Positions 1 to 8,856 of a stretch of DNA of 64,000 bases are shown piece by piece. The DNA is from JARFQW01 sp963842955. Its GTDB lineage: Bacteria > Pseudomonadota > Gammaproteobacteria > Steroidobacterales > XN24. Where the stretch lies: assembly GCA_963842955.1 (NCBI GenBank), contig CAWJIJ010000009.1:558001-622000 (forward strand). The letters are read 5' to 3'. Both the position numbers and the translations under genes were made by a program. The notes beneath the pieces are model-generated. The model had not been told where the DNA came from, did not search any database, and saw nothing but the letters and a program-made list of their open reading frames with translations. Positions within the stretch are counted from its first letter, which is position 1. Each line of letters starts with the position of its first letter.

Positions 1-60
1 CTTCAGCGCCGCGAGCTTCTCAAAGGGGTAGGGCATGAGGCGCGACAGCCTGGGGTTCAC
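1..60 (-). CDS. dapC: Succinyldiaminopimelate aminotransferase DapC, N-terminal fragment
   Basis: Only the first 20 codons are in the window; the gene runs off the left edge. A GTG start at 60 gives a protein beginning VNPRLSRLMPYPFEKLAAL, which matches the usual start of DapC-type class I/II PLP aminotransferases. An AAGGAAAC ribosome-binding site lies just upstream on the minus strand (about 65-73). DapC makes N-succinyl-LL-diaminopimelate in lysine and peptidoglycan-precursor synthesis. It lies 27 bp downstream of glnD on the same strand, an order known from other gammaproteobacteria. The short length limits certainty. Confidence 0.7.
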   Translation of the reverse strand, partial: MNPRLSRLMPYPFEKLAALK

Positions 61-87
61 GTTGTTTCCTTGATGCGCGTTATGGGT

Positions 88-2774
88 TCAGGCGGATTTT
101 CGCTTGGCATCCGGGGGATCGTCCAGTCGCCCGGCAAGACGCTCGGCGAGGTCCGCTTGGGCTCTTTCATCCAGTACATGCCCCCCACGGTCAGTGACGA
201 AAAACACGTCCTCGGCGCGCTCGCCGATGGTCATCACCTTTGCGGCGCGGAGCACGATACCGGCTTCCACAAAGGCTTTGCCGACTTCCGACAGCAGACC
301 GGGCCGGTCTGCGGCCACGATTTCAAGGAGCGTACGCTGGCCGGCTTCGTCATCTGAAAAAGCGATACGCGTGGGGGTCGAGAACATGCGGACCTGCCGA
401 GGCGCCTGGCGGGTCACCATAGGGGGTATGCCGTCGGAGTCCTGAACGGCCCGGCGGATCGCGCTGTCTATCTGCTTCAGACGGCTGGTCTCGGTAATCT
501 GGGACCCGTCACCTTCCAGCACATGATAGGTCTGGATGGTTCGCCCGTCGGCGATCGGCACAACCCGGGCGTCCTGGACATTGACGCCGAGTTCGTCAAG
601 CACCGCGGTTGCGCGAGCGAATCCATGGCGATCTTCGCGGATCACCACGAGCACGCCGGTCACGCCCTGGTCGGGAAGCCGTTCAACGGCAATGCCCTCG
701 GTGGCCTTCTCCTTGTCGAGCCGCACGAGCGTCCGCGTGTGCCAGGCAATCTCCTCGGGTGAATACCGGAGGAAATAGTCGTTCGTGAACGCCTGCCAGG
801 CCTTGCGAACCCGTCCGCGCCGCACGCCCATGGAACGCAGGCGGTCCCGGGCCGACGTCTGTGTCTCGGATATCAGCTGCTCCTCGTCCACGGGTTGCTC
901 AAGACCTCGCATGAGCGCGCGTCGGACGCTGTCGTAGAACTCCTCGAAGAGCGTTTCCTTCCAGGAGTTCCACAGCCTCGGGTTCGTGCCCGTCACATCG
1001 GCCACGGTGAGCACGAAGAGGTAGTTCAGATGGTTTTGATCCCCCACCTGCCGGGCGAAGGCATTGATGACTTCGGGATCCCGAATGTCCTTTTTCTGAG
1101 CCGTGATCGAGAAGACCAGGTGATGGCGGACCAGCCAGGCGACGAGGCGGGCGTCATAGGGCGACAGTCCCTGCTCTAGGCAGAAAGACTCGGCGTCCAC
1201 CGCGCCGAGCTCCGAGTGATCGCCCCCGCGGCCCTTGGCGATGTCATGGAACAGCCCGGCCAGGTAGGCCAGTTCCGGCTTGGGAAGCTCCTGCATGATG
1301 CGGCTGCAGCGTGGCATCTCGTGGTCAAAACGAGGCAGGGCGAAGCGCCGCAGGTTGCTGACCACGAACAGGGTGTGAGCATCCACCGTATAGGCGTGGA
1401 AAAGGTCAAACTGCATGCGTCCGACTACCCGCCCGAACGCGGGAATGTAGCGACCGAGAACCCCGTAGAGATTCATCCGCCGCAGTTCGTGGGTGACACC
1501 CTTCGGCGCACGGAGTATTTCCATGAACAAGCGGTGATGGCGAGGGTTCTGGCGGAATTCCTCGTCGATCAGCGGCAGGTTCTTTCTGATCAGGCGGATG
1601 GTTTCCGCGCTGACGCCCTTCAGCCCGGTCTGCTCCTGCAGCAGGTGAAAAATTTCCAGCAACGCGGACGGAGATAGCTCGAACACGTCATCGCTTGTGA
1701 CCTCGAGAAATCCGTTGTGTACCTGGAAACGCGCATTGATCGGCCGGGGCTCCGCCTCCGGTTCCATCAGAATGGCTTCCTGGAAGAGCTGAAGGAGCAT
1801 CTCGTTCAGGCGGGACAGCTCCATCACGGTCCGATAGTACTTCTGCATGAACTGTTCGACGGCGAGAGTGAAGGTCGCGTCTTCATAGCCAAACAGCGTC
1901 TGCCAGGGAGACCTGGTGGTCGAAGAGCAGCCGGTCCTCCCGGCGCCCGGTGATCGTGTGCAATGCCCAGCGAATGCGCCACAGGAATGTCTGCCCGGCC
2001 AGAAGGCGCCGGTACTCGTATCCGGTCAGAAACCCCTGCTGGTGCAGCTGATGCAGCGTCCTGGCGCCGAAATGCCGTTTCGCGACCCAGCCGACGACCT
2101 GGATGTCCCGGAGGCCGCCGGGGCTGCCCTTGATATTGGGTTCGAGGTTGTAGGCCGTATCGTGATAGCGGTGATGGCGGCCTTCCTGCTCCGCAAGCTT
2201 GGCTTCGAAGAAGGATCGGGAGTCCCAGATGGACTGGGGCCCTGTGGCTTCTACCATTGCCTGGAACAGGGCCTCGTTCCCCGTGAGCAGGCGGGCCTCC
2301 ATGAGGGTCGTGGCCACGGTGATGTCGGCCTCGGCCTCGGTAACGCAATCAGCGAGGCTGCGAACGCTGTGACCCGCTTCCAGCCCGATATCCCAGAGGA
2401 AAGTGACAAAGGCTTCCAGACTTTCCCGCCATCGGCTGGGTTCGTCGCCTGGAAACAGGACCATGACGTCGATGTCCGAGCACGGGTGCAGCTCGCCCCG
2501 CCCGTAACCCCCGACGGCCACCAGCGCCAGCGATTCGCTGGCGCTGTCCAGGTGCTGGCGCCAGGCCCTGAGGAGAATGCCGTCCACCATGCGGGCTCGG
2601 TCTCGAACCAGGTGCTCGACGGGCTCTTCGGCATCGAAGCGCCGTTTCAGTTCGGCGGCCGTGGATTCAAGGGCGCCGTCGGAACGACGCTACGGGCGAT
2701 TCACCGTTGGCCAGCGCCGCGTCAAGCTGTCCGAAGGTGTCTTCCGGAGAAACGCTGGCCTGGGCTGCGTCCAC
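88..2774 (-). CDS. glnD: Bifunctional uridylyltransferase/uridylyl-removing enzyme GlnD (frame broken twice)
   Basis: GlnD modifies and demodifies PII proteins in response to glutamine. About 894 residues can be read if two extra bases are ignored: one G among 2671-2673 and the base at 1897. The nucleotidyltransferase motif GGYGRGELHPCSDID lies near residues 88-102 and the HD motif FHDIAKGRGGDHSELG near 508. Two ACT domains lie near 700-780 and 815-885 (RTLLEIVAADRPGLL). The GTG start at 2774 sits 3 bases after the map stop, so the two are probably co-transcribed. As written, the gene is in three pieces: 2774 to about 2674, about 2670 to 1883, and about 1896 to 88. All domains stay conserved across the breaks, so sequence error is more likely than decay. 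Confidence 0.9.
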
Positions 2775-2777
2775 GCT

Positions 2778-3546
2778 TCAGATGTCGCCGCTGGCGCCGA
2801 GTGTCATGACTTCGTAGCCATCGTCGGTGACCAGCACCGTATGCTCCCACTGGGCTGACAGGGAGTGGTCCTTGGTAACGACTGTCCAGCCGTCGGGAAG
2901 GAGTTTCACGTGACGGCGTCCGGCGTTCACCATCGGCTCGATCGTGAAGGTCATCCCCGACTGCAGTTCCAGGCCCGTGTCGGGGCGCCCGTAGTGGAGG
3001 ACCTGCGGATCTTCGTGGAACTGCCGGCCTATCCCGTGGCCACAGTACTCGCGCACGACCGAGCAGTGCTGCGCTTCGACATAGGTCTGAATTGACGTGG
3101 CCGATGTCCCCGAGCTGAATCCCCGGCCTGACGAGGCTAATGCCGCGGCGCATGGCCTCGTGAGCAATATTGCTCACACGCTGACCCTGTACTGTGGGCT
3201 TCCCCACGTGGAACATCCGGCTCGTATCCCCGTGGAAGCCCTCCTTGATCACGGTGATGTCCACGTTGACAATGTCGCCGTTTTTGAGGGTGCGGTCGCC
3301 CGGAATTCCGTGGCAGACCACGTGATTGACGGAAGTGCAGATGGATTTGGGAAAGCCGCGGTAGTTCAGCGGCGCGGGGATCGCCTGCTGCCGGTTGACG
3401 ATATAGTCATGGCAGATCGCGTCGAGTTCCCCCGTCGTGATGCCCGGCGCGATATGCTCGCCCACCATGTCGAGCACCTCGGCGGCGAGACGCCCGGCCA
3501 CGCGCATCCGGTCCTGGTCCTCGGCATTCTTGATCGTTACGGTCAT
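2778..3546 (-). CDS. map: Type I methionine aminopeptidase (frame broken once)
   Basis: Removes the N-terminal methionine from nascent proteins. The upstream part (ATG at 3546) carries two metal-binding aspartates, in DIVNVDITV (D96) and HGDTSRMF (D107). The downstream frame carries the remaining ligands in GHGIGRQFHEDP, FTIEPMV and QWEHTVLV. Removing the base at 3095 joins the frames as GDIGHAIQTYVEAQ and gives 255 residues, the normal size. Without that correction the protein would stop making sense after about residue 150 and lose three metal ligands. It is divergent from rpsB, a common arrangement. Map is essential in most bacteria, which argues for sequence error. Confidence 0.92.
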
Positions 3547-3619
3547 CGGGTCCTCGGCGGGCGGCCCATGGCCCCGGCCCCTCCGCGATGAGCGGCAGCT
3601 GACTTCGGGGGCTGGAGCA

Positions 3620-3648
3620 TTGTGGGAAGCAGTCCGCTATGGTATAAA
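3620..3648 (+). promoter_or_regulatory. Sigma-70 promoter of rpsB-tsf
   Basis: TTGTGG at 3620-3625 and TATAAA at 3643-3648 are separated by 17 bp. A TG at 3640-3641 gives an extended -10. The predicted transcript start near 3655 leaves a leader of about 108 nt before rpsB. The close match to consensus fits a strongly expressed ribosomal protein operon. Confidence 0.65.
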
Positions 3649-3677
3649 GCGCGCGCTTTTTTCGCAATAAATCCACA

Positions 3678-3762
3678 CACGTACCGACACATCCGGCTGG
3701 GTGCCCACCGAAAAAGGGTTGGCGGATGGGGTACGTGGAGGCTCAACCCGAGGAATTGACTT
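3678..3762 (+). promoter_or_regulatory. Structured rpsB leader, candidate S2 autoregulatory RNA
   Basis: A perfect 8-bp stem pairs CACGTACC (3678-3685) with GGTACGTG (3730-3737). Inside it CATCCG (3690-3695) pairs with CGGATG (3723-3728). GGGTTG (3716-3721), within the inner loop region, can also pair with CAACCC (3744-3749) downstream, giving a possible pseudoknot next to the ribosome-binding region. In gammaproteobacteria rpsB-tsf is known to be repressed by S2 through a conserved leader structure. That this is the same element is inferred from position and pairing only. Confidence 0.5.
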
Positions 3763-4914
3763 ATGTCTAGTATCTCCATGCGGCAGATGCTGGAGGCCGG
3801 CGTGCATTTCGGCCACCAGACGCGTTTCTGGAACCCCAAGATGGCTCCCTTCATCTTCGGGGAACGTAACAAGATCCACATCATCAATCTCGAGAAGACG
3901 TTGCCCCTGTACCGGGACGCGGAGGAATTTGTCCGCAAGCTGGTTTCCAACGGCGGGTCGGTCCTGTTCGTCGGGACCAAGCGCGCGGCCCGCGAAGCCA
4001 TCCGCGGAGAAGCAGCCCGCGCCGGCATGCCGTTTGTCAGCTACCGCTGGCTGGGCGGCATGCTCACGAACTACAAGACGGTCAAGCAGTCCATCAAGCG
4101 GCTCAGGGAGCTGACTGCGATGGAGGAAGACGGCACCTTCGACATTCTCACGAAGAAGGAGGTCCTGGGCCTGCGCCGGGAGATGGCCAAGCTGGAACAG
4201 AGCCTCGGCGGCATCAAGGATATGGCAGGGCTGCCCGACGCGTTGTTCATCGTCGACATCGAGCACGAACGCATTGCCCTCAAGGAAGCTCGCAAGCTGG
4301 GCATTCCGGTAGTTGCCGTGGTCGACACGAACTGTTCGCCGGAAGAGGTCGACTACATCATCCCGGGTAATGATGATGCGATGGGAGCCATCCGGCTGTA
4401 CACGGCCGGCATCGCCGACGCGGTCCTCGAGGGCAAGGATTCGGCGCCGTCGATTCCGGAGACCGAGGACGAGTTCGTCGAAGTCGATAGCGAAGGCAAC
4501 GTCAAGAAGGCGGCGGCAGCCCGCAAGAGCGCCGGCGGCAAAGGTCGAGCCCGCAAACCCGCGGTGAAAGCCAAGGAGGCGGGGACCACCGATTCGGATA
4601 GCGATACGGCCGCATCGGCACCTGCTGAAGGCGCCTCGGCTGAGCCCGCAAAGGCCGACGCTGAGCCCGCAAAGGCTGAAGCTGAGCCCGCAAAGGCTGA
4701 AGCTGAGCCCGCAAAGGCTGAAGCTGAGCCCGCAAAGGCTGAAGCTGAGCCCGCAAAGGCTGAAGCTGAGCCCGCAAAGGCTGACGCTGAGCCCGCAAAG
4801 GCTGAAGCTGAGCCGGCAAAGGCTGAAGCTGAGCCCGAAGCGCAGGAGGCAAACAAGGCTCCTGCGGAGGCGGCGGCGTCCGAGCCTGCCGGAGATGAGC
4901 CCGCCAAGGCCTGA
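3763..4914 (+). CDS. rpsB: 30S ribosomal protein S2 with long repetitive C-terminal extension
   Basis: The N-terminal 220-odd residues are a normal S2 (starts MSSISMRQMLEAGVHFGHQT; contains FIVDIEHERIAL and PVVAVVDTN). S2 is usually about 230-260 residues, but this one has 383. The extra part is first basic (GGKGRARKPAVKAKEAG), then about nine AEPAKAE/AEPAKAD heptads, then an Ala/Glu/Pro-rich tail ending DEPAKA. The extension keeps an open frame throughout and ends 66 bp before tsf, so it is translated unless processed. It resembles the low-complexity Ala-Pro-Lys-Glu tails seen on some proteobacterial S2 proteins; its role is unknown. Confidence 0.95.
   Translation: MSSISMRQMLEAGVHFGHQTRFWNPKMAPFIFGERNKIHIINLEKTLPLYRDAEEFVRKLVSNGGSVLFVGTKRAAREAIRGEAARAGMPFVSYRWLGGMLTNYKTVKQSIKRLRELTAMEEDGTFDILTKKEVLGLRREMAKLEQSLGGIKDMAGLPDALFIVDIEHERIALKEARKLGIPVVAVVDTNCSPEEVDYIIPGNDDAMGAIRLYTAGIADAVLEGKDSAPSIPETEDEFVEVDSEGNVKKAAAARKSAGGKGRARKPAVKAKEAGTTDSDSDTAASAPAEGASAEPAKADAEPAKAEAEPAKAEAEPAKAEAEPAKAEAEPAKAEAEPAKADAEPAKAEAEPAKAEAEPEAQEANKAPAEAAASEPAGDEPAKA
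4639..4848 (+). repeat. In-frame 21-bp tandem repeat in rpsB
   Basis: Nine near-identical 21-bp units (gctgagcccgcaaaggctga plus a) run from 4639 to 4827, with a tenth degenerate unit to 4848. Units 1 and 7 end in GAC instead of GAA, and unit 9 has ccggca instead of cccgca. Each encodes AEPAKAE or AEPAKAD. The near-identity at DNA level points to recent expansion by slippage or unequal exchange, so copy number may vary between strains or be mis-assembled. Confidence 0.95.
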
Positions 4915-4925
4915 TCCGACCTGTT

Positions 4926-4950
4926 GGCCGGGTGCCTTGCGTGCCCGGCC
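4926..4950 (+). terminator. Intercistronic hairpin between rpsB and tsf
   Basis: GGCCGGG (4926-4932) pairs with CCCGGCC (4944-4950) around an 11-base loop. There is no T-tract, so this is more likely an attenuator or mRNA-processing structure than a full terminator. A partial terminator between rpsB and tsf is known in E. coli. Confidence 0.45.
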
Positions 4951-4980
4951 TGACTCCAAGATTTCAGAGGTATTCAGCAG

Positions 4981-5856
4981 ATGAGCATTTCCGCTTCTCT
5001 CGTCAAGGAACTCCGTGAGCGCACCGGCGCCGGCATGATGGAGTGCAAGAAAGCCCTCGTTGAAACCAACGGCGACCTCGAGGCCGCGGTCGAGCATATG
5101 CGCAAGACCGGTCTCGCCAAGGCGGACAAGAAGGCAGGCCGGGTGGCCGCCGAGGGCCTGGTCGCTCTGGCGGTTTCCGAGGACGGTCACCGCGGTGCCA
5201 TTGTCGAGATCAACTGCGAAACGGATTTCGTGTCCGGTGGCGACGACTTCCGAAACTTCACCGCCCAGGTTGCGAACCTGGTGCTGGAAAACGACCCTGC
5301 TGACCTGGCGGCGCTGTCCGCGCTGCCTCTTGGCGGTGAGACCGTGGAGGAGGTCCGGCGGGGCCTCGTGGCGAAGATCGGTGAGAACATCGGTATTCGT
5401 CGCTTCAAGACCATGCAGTCGGAGGGTCGGCTCGGCCAGTATTTGCACGGGACTCGTATCGGCGTTCTGACGGCGATCAACGGCGGGGACGATACGCTCG
5501 CCAAGCAGGTGGCCATGCATGTGGCTGCCAGCAACCCGAACTTCGTCAGCGATGCAGAAGTGCCCGGCGACCAGCTCGAAAAGGAACGGGAGATCTTGTC
5601 CGAGCAGGCGCGCCAGGAGGGCAAGCCGGATGAAATCGTCGCGAAGATGGTCGAGGGCCGGCTGCGGAAGTGGCTCGCCGAGATCACTCTCGTCGGCCAG
5701 CCGTTCATTATGGACACCGACCAGACCGTGGGTAAGCTGCTGAAGTCGGCCGGGGCCGAGGTCAAGAGCTTTACGCGCTTCGAGGTGGGTGAGGGCATCG
5801 AAAAGAAAGAAGACGACTTCGTTGCGGAGGTCATGGCCCAGGTTCAAGGGGCCTGA
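4981..5856 (+). CDS. tsf: Translation elongation factor Ts
   Basis: Nucleotide exchange factor that regenerates EF-Tu-GTP. 291 residues, the normal length. The N-terminal UBA-like helix is present (LVKELRERTGAGMMECKKAL), followed by the TDFV motif at residues 81-84 that contacts the EF-Tu nucleotide site. The dimerisation and C-terminal modules end in EDDFVAEVMAQVQGA. The ATG follows an AGAGGT ribosome-binding site. It is co-transcribed with rpsB and closed by the terminator at 5898. Confidence 0.98.
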   Translation: MSISASLVKELRERTGAGMMECKKALVETNGDLEAAVEHMRKTGLAKADKKAGRVAAEGLVALAVSEDGHRGAIVEINCETDFVSGGDDFRNFTAQVANLVLENDPADLAALSALPLGGETVEEVRRGLVAKIGENIGIRRFKTMQSEGRLGQYLHGTRIGVLTAINGGDDTLAKQVAMHVAASNPNFVSDAEVPGDQLEKEREILSEQARQEGKPDEIVAKMVEGRLRKWLAEITLVGQPFIMDTDQTVGKLLKSAGAEVKSFTRFEVGEGIEKKEDDFVAEVMAQVQGA

Positions 5857-5897
5857 CCCGGCCCGCAACGGGGAAGTAGGTTAGACTGACGGACCAC

Positions 5898-5927
5898 GAA
5901 CCCCGCTCATTCGGCGGGGTTCTTTTT
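5898..5927 (+). terminator. Rho-independent terminator of rpsB-tsf
   Basis: A perfect 9-bp stem GAACCCCGC (5898-5906) / GCGGGGTTC (5914-5922) with a 7-base loop is followed by TTTTT (5923-5927). It lies 42 bp after the tsf stop and 65 bp before pyrH. Confidence 0.9.
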
Positions 5928-5991
5928 ACTGGGTCACCGGCCCGGGAACCGGCGCCGGTTATCGAATGGCCAGATCAAGGGGGCACAGGCG

Positions 5992-6732
5992 ATGACGAGA
6001 AAGGTCCCGAAGCGGATTCTTCTTAAGCTCAGCGGCGAAGCGCTGCTCGGGGGGGCGGATTACGGTATCGACCCCGACACCCTCAATGCCATTGCCTCGG
6101 AGATCCGGGACGTCCGGGAAATGGGCGTACAGGTTGCCGTTGTTGTCGGCGGCGGAAATCTTTTCCGCGGCGCAGGCCTGGCCGAGGCTGGAATCGATCG
6201 TGTGACCGGCGATCATATGGGCATGCTGGCGACGGTGATGAACTGTCTTGCCATGCAGGACGCCCTCGAAAAGCTCGGGGTCCACGCTCGAGTGATGTCT
6301 GCATTGAAGATCAACGAGGTCTGTGAGGACTATATTCGGCGCCGGGCGATCCGGCACCTTGAGAAAAGCCGGGTCGTTTTGCTGGCGGCCGGGACCGGCA
6401 ACCCCTTCTTCACGACGGATACGGCCGCAAGTCTGCGGGCCACGGAGATCGGCGCCGACCTGTTGCTAAAGGCGACGAAGGTCAATGGAGTGTTTTCCGC
6501 CGATCCCGAAAAAGAGCCCGATGCCATTCGCTACACCCGGCTGACATTCGACCAGGTTCTGGCCGAAAAGCTGGGGGTGATGGACGCGACCGCCGTCGTA
6601 ATGTGCCGGGACAACGATCTGCCGCTCAGGGTCTTCAACGTTCATAATCGGGGAGACCTGCTGCGAATTCTGCGCGGTGAGGATGTAGGGACGCTGGTGA
6701 CCAACACCGAGACGGCTCGCGTGGCGGACTAG
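5992..6732 (+). CDS. pyrH: UMP kinase
   Basis: Phosphorylates UMP to UDP in pyrimidine synthesis; a hexameric amino-acid-kinase fold enzyme of the cytosol. 246 residues. The N-terminal phosphate-binding segment KRILLKLSGEALLGG, the glycine-rich VAVVVGGGNLFRGAGL and the UMP-site segment GNPFFTTDTAASLRA are all present. It heads the pyrH-frr-uppS-cdsA-dxr-rseP-bamA series, 16 bp before frr. The ATG at 5992 has only a weak Shine-Dalgarno (gggggc, distant). A minor alternative start cannot be excluded. Confidence 0.97.
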   Translation: MTRKVPKRILLKLSGEALLGGADYGIDPDTLNAIASEIRDVREMGVQVAVVVGGGNLFRGAGLAEAGIDRVTGDHMGMLATVMNCLAMQDALEKLGVHARVMSALKINEVCEDYIRRRAIRHLEKSRVVLLAAGTGNPFFTTDTAASLRATEIGADLLLKATKVNGVFSADPEKEPDAIRYTRLTFDQVLAEKLGVMDATAVVMCRDNDLPLRVFNVHNRGDLLRILRGEDVGTLVTNTETARVAD

Positions 6733-6748
6733 CACGGGAGGATCGGGA

Positions 6749-7306
6749 ATGCTTGACGACATCATGAAAGACGCGGCGGACCGCATGGGCAAGAGTGTGG
6801 CGTCGCTGGAGCAGGAGCTGAAAAAGCTCCGCACGGGCCGTGCCCACACGAGCCTGATGGACCATATCACCGTGGAGTACTACGGCAGCGAAGTACCGCT
6901 GAACCAGGTGGCCAATGTCACGGTAGAAGATTCACGGACCTTATCGGTGAATCCCTGGGAGAAGAGCATGGTTCAGGTGGTCGAGAAGGCCATCCTTACG
7001 TCGGACCTGGGTCTCAGCCCGGCCACGTCGGGCACGGTTATCCGCGTACCGCTGCCGCCGCTGACCGAGGAGCGCCGTCGGGACATGATAAAGGTCGTGA
7101 GGTCCGAGGCCGAAAACGCGAAGGTTGCGATCCGCAACATCCGCCGCGACGCCTTGCACCACATCAAGGATCTCCTCAAGGAGAAGGAGATCACGGAGGA
7201 CGACGACCGGCGTGCCCATGACGATGTCCAGCAACTCACCGACCGCTTCGTCAAGGAGGTGGATGAGGTGCTGGCGGTGAAGGAAAAAGAACTGCTGGAA
7301 ATCTGA
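6749..7306 (+). CDS. frr: Ribosome recycling factor
   Basis: Splits post-termination ribosomes together with EF-G. 185 residues, exactly the family length. It has the typical three-helix bundle sequence with KLRTGRAHTSLMD near residue 26 and the conserved IRNIRRDA near 130. It begins after a GGGAGGATCGGGA ribosome-binding region, and uppS follows 7 bp after the stop. Confidence 0.98.
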   Translation: MLDDIMKDAADRMGKSVASLEQELKKLRTGRAHTSLMDHITVEYYGSEVPLNQVANVTVEDSRTLSVNPWEKSMVQVVEKAILTSDLGLSPATSGTVIRVPLPPLTEERRRDMIKVVRSEAENAKVAIRNIRRDALHHIKDLLKEKEITEDDDRRAHDDVQQLTDRFVKEVDEVLAVKEKELLEI

Positions 7307-7313
7307 GGGCCCG

Positions 7314-8069
7314 ATGGTGGGGCGAGACACTCAGGATCGCGTGCCGAGGCATGTCGCCGTCATCATGGACGGTAACGGCCGCTGGGCCAGGCGTCGGGCC
7401 ATGCCCCGTCACGCCGGTCACCGGGCAGGCGTCAAGTCGGCGCGGCGCGTTGTCGAGGCCTGTGGCCGTTCGGGGGTGGAGGTCCTCACCCTGTTCGCTT
7501 TCAGCAGCGAAAACTGGAACCGGCCGCCATCGGAAGTCGGCGCGCTCATGCGGCTGTTCCTCGAAGGCCTGGAGCGTGAGGTGGACGACCTCCACAAGAA
7601 CGGCGTACGTGTTCGGTTTATCGGCGACCGTTCCTGTCTTGCCGGGAGTCTCGTGAGCCGGATGGAAGACGCCGAGCGCCTGACCGCCGGTAACACGGGC
7701 CTGGTGCTCGTGATTGCCGTTGCCTATGGCGGCCGCTGGGATATTCTGCAGGCGACCCGGGTCCTCGCTGAAGACCTGGCCGCGGGACGCCTTGAAGCGG
7801 ATGGAATTACGGAGGGCGAGTTTGCGAGCCGACTCGCGCTGCATGGCCTTCCGGACCCGGATCTGCTGATCCGAACGGGTGGGGAAAGCCGGATCAGTAA
7901 TTTCTTGCTGTGGAACCTTGCCTACACCGAATGCTACTTCACGCCCTGTCTCTGGCCTGATTTCAATGAACGGGAGCTTGCGGCTGCCATGAGCAGCTTT
8001 GCCGGCGCCGAACGCCGCTATGGCCTGACGCCAGACCAGATCGAGACGCCGGGGCTGGCTGGTGCGTGA
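7314..8069 (+). CDS. uppS: Undecaprenyl diphosphate synthase (cis-prenyltransferase)
   Basis: Makes the C55 lipid carrier precursor for peptidoglycan and LPS from farnesyl diphosphate. 251 residues. The catalytic and diphosphate-binding motif HVAVIMDGNGRWARRR lies near residues 13-28, followed by TLFAFSSENWNRP and the C-terminal signature LPDPDLLIRTGGESRISNFL. The stop overlaps the cdsA start by 8 bases, so translation is probably coupled. Confidence 0.97.
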   Translation: MVGRDTQDRVPRHVAVIMDGNGRWARRRAMPRHAGHRAGVKSARRVVEACGRSGVEVLTLFAFSSENWNRPPSEVGALMRLFLEGLEREVDDLHKNGVRVRFIGDRSCLAGSLVSRMEDAERLTAGNTGLVLVIAVAYGGRWDILQATRVLAEDLAAGRLEADGITEGEFASRLALHGLPDPDLLIRTGGESRISNFLLWNLAYTECYFTPCLWPDFNERELAAAMSSFAGAERRYGLTPDQIETPGLAGA

Positions 8070-8856
8070 CCGCGTCGTTACCTCCCTGGTGCTCGGATTC
8101 GGCCTGCTGGCGGTGCTGTTCGTCGCGCCGGCCGAACTGGGTCTGGCGGCGTTCGCCCTCATGGTCCTCGTCGGAGCCTGGGAGTGGGCAGCTCTTGCGG
8201 GGGGGCGGTCAACCGGGGCGCGTCTGCTCTACGTGGCCGTTGTTGTCGTGCTCATGGCGGGGTGCTTTTTGGCCGGCACGGGCACCTTCGTGGCCTGGCT
8301 CCCGTGGCTGGCTCTTGCCGCCTGGCTGATTTGCTTTGTTTTCATCCTTCGCTATCCGGTTGAGCCGCCCCGCCTGCTCAGTGGCGCGGTAGGGTTGGTC
8401 GTGCTCCCGGCGGGATGGTGGTTCCTCTCGAGGATTCTCGCTGACCCCGACCTGGGTCCGGCCTGGGTCCTGACGCTCTTTCTGCTTGTCGCTTGCGCCG
8501 ATATTGGCGCCTTTTTTGCGGGGCGTTCCCTTGGCCGACGCCCGCTGGCTCCGGCGGTGAGTCCCAAGAAGACCTGGGAAGGCGTGATCGGCGGGCTGAT
8601 TGCCGCCGCACTGGGCGGGCTGGCGGCCTCGATAGTGTTTCAGCGTCCCGCCCTGTCGATGATGGGTATCGGCCTCACGGTTGCTGCCATATCGGTGGTG
8701 GGCGATCTCACGATCAGCATGTTCAAGCGCAGCGCAGGGCTAAAAGACAGCGGCACACTGCTTCCGGGACATGGCGGCGTTCTGGACCGAACGGACAGCC
8801 TGCTGGCGGCGGTTCCGTTGTTCTTCGTGGCGGTCGGTGCGATGAGCGGCGCATGA
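8062..8856 (+). CDS. cdsA: Phosphatidate cytidylyltransferase
   Basis: Inner-membrane enzyme making CDP-diacylglycerol for phospholipid synthesis. 264 residues with six to eight predicted membrane segments. The C-terminal family signature is intact: SMFKRSAGLKDSGTLLPGHG followed by GVLDRTDSL. A GTG start at 8062 overlaps uppS, and the stop overlaps the dxr ATG (ATGA). Confidence 0.95.
   Translation: MRDRVVTSLVLGFGLLAVLFVAPAELGLAAFALMVLVGAWEWAALAGGRSTGARLLYVAVVVVLMAGCFLAGTGTFVAWLPWLALAAWLICFVFILRYPVEPPRLLSGAVGLVVLPAGWWFLSRILADPDLGPAWVLTLFLLVACADIGAFFAGRSLGRRPLAPAVSPKKTWEGVIGGLIAAALGGLAASIVFQRPALSMMGIGLTVAAISVVGDLTISMFKRSAGLKDSGTLLPGHGGVLDRTDSLLAAVPLFFVAVGAMSGA

Noticed and set aside
4639..4848. 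Possible CRISPR-like array
   Set aside because: Units are contiguous 21-bp repeats without spacers and are read in frame as AEPAKAE in S2.
3637..5868. A 743-codon open frame on the minus strand across rpsB and tsf
   Set aside because: It is antisense to two certain genes, is rich in repeats mirroring the S2 tail, and has no recognisable domain. It is a by-product of GC-rich codon usage.
8493..8852. N-terminal extension of dxr
   Set aside because: It lies inside cdsA out of frame and lacks homology; the ATGA overlap start is the normal one.
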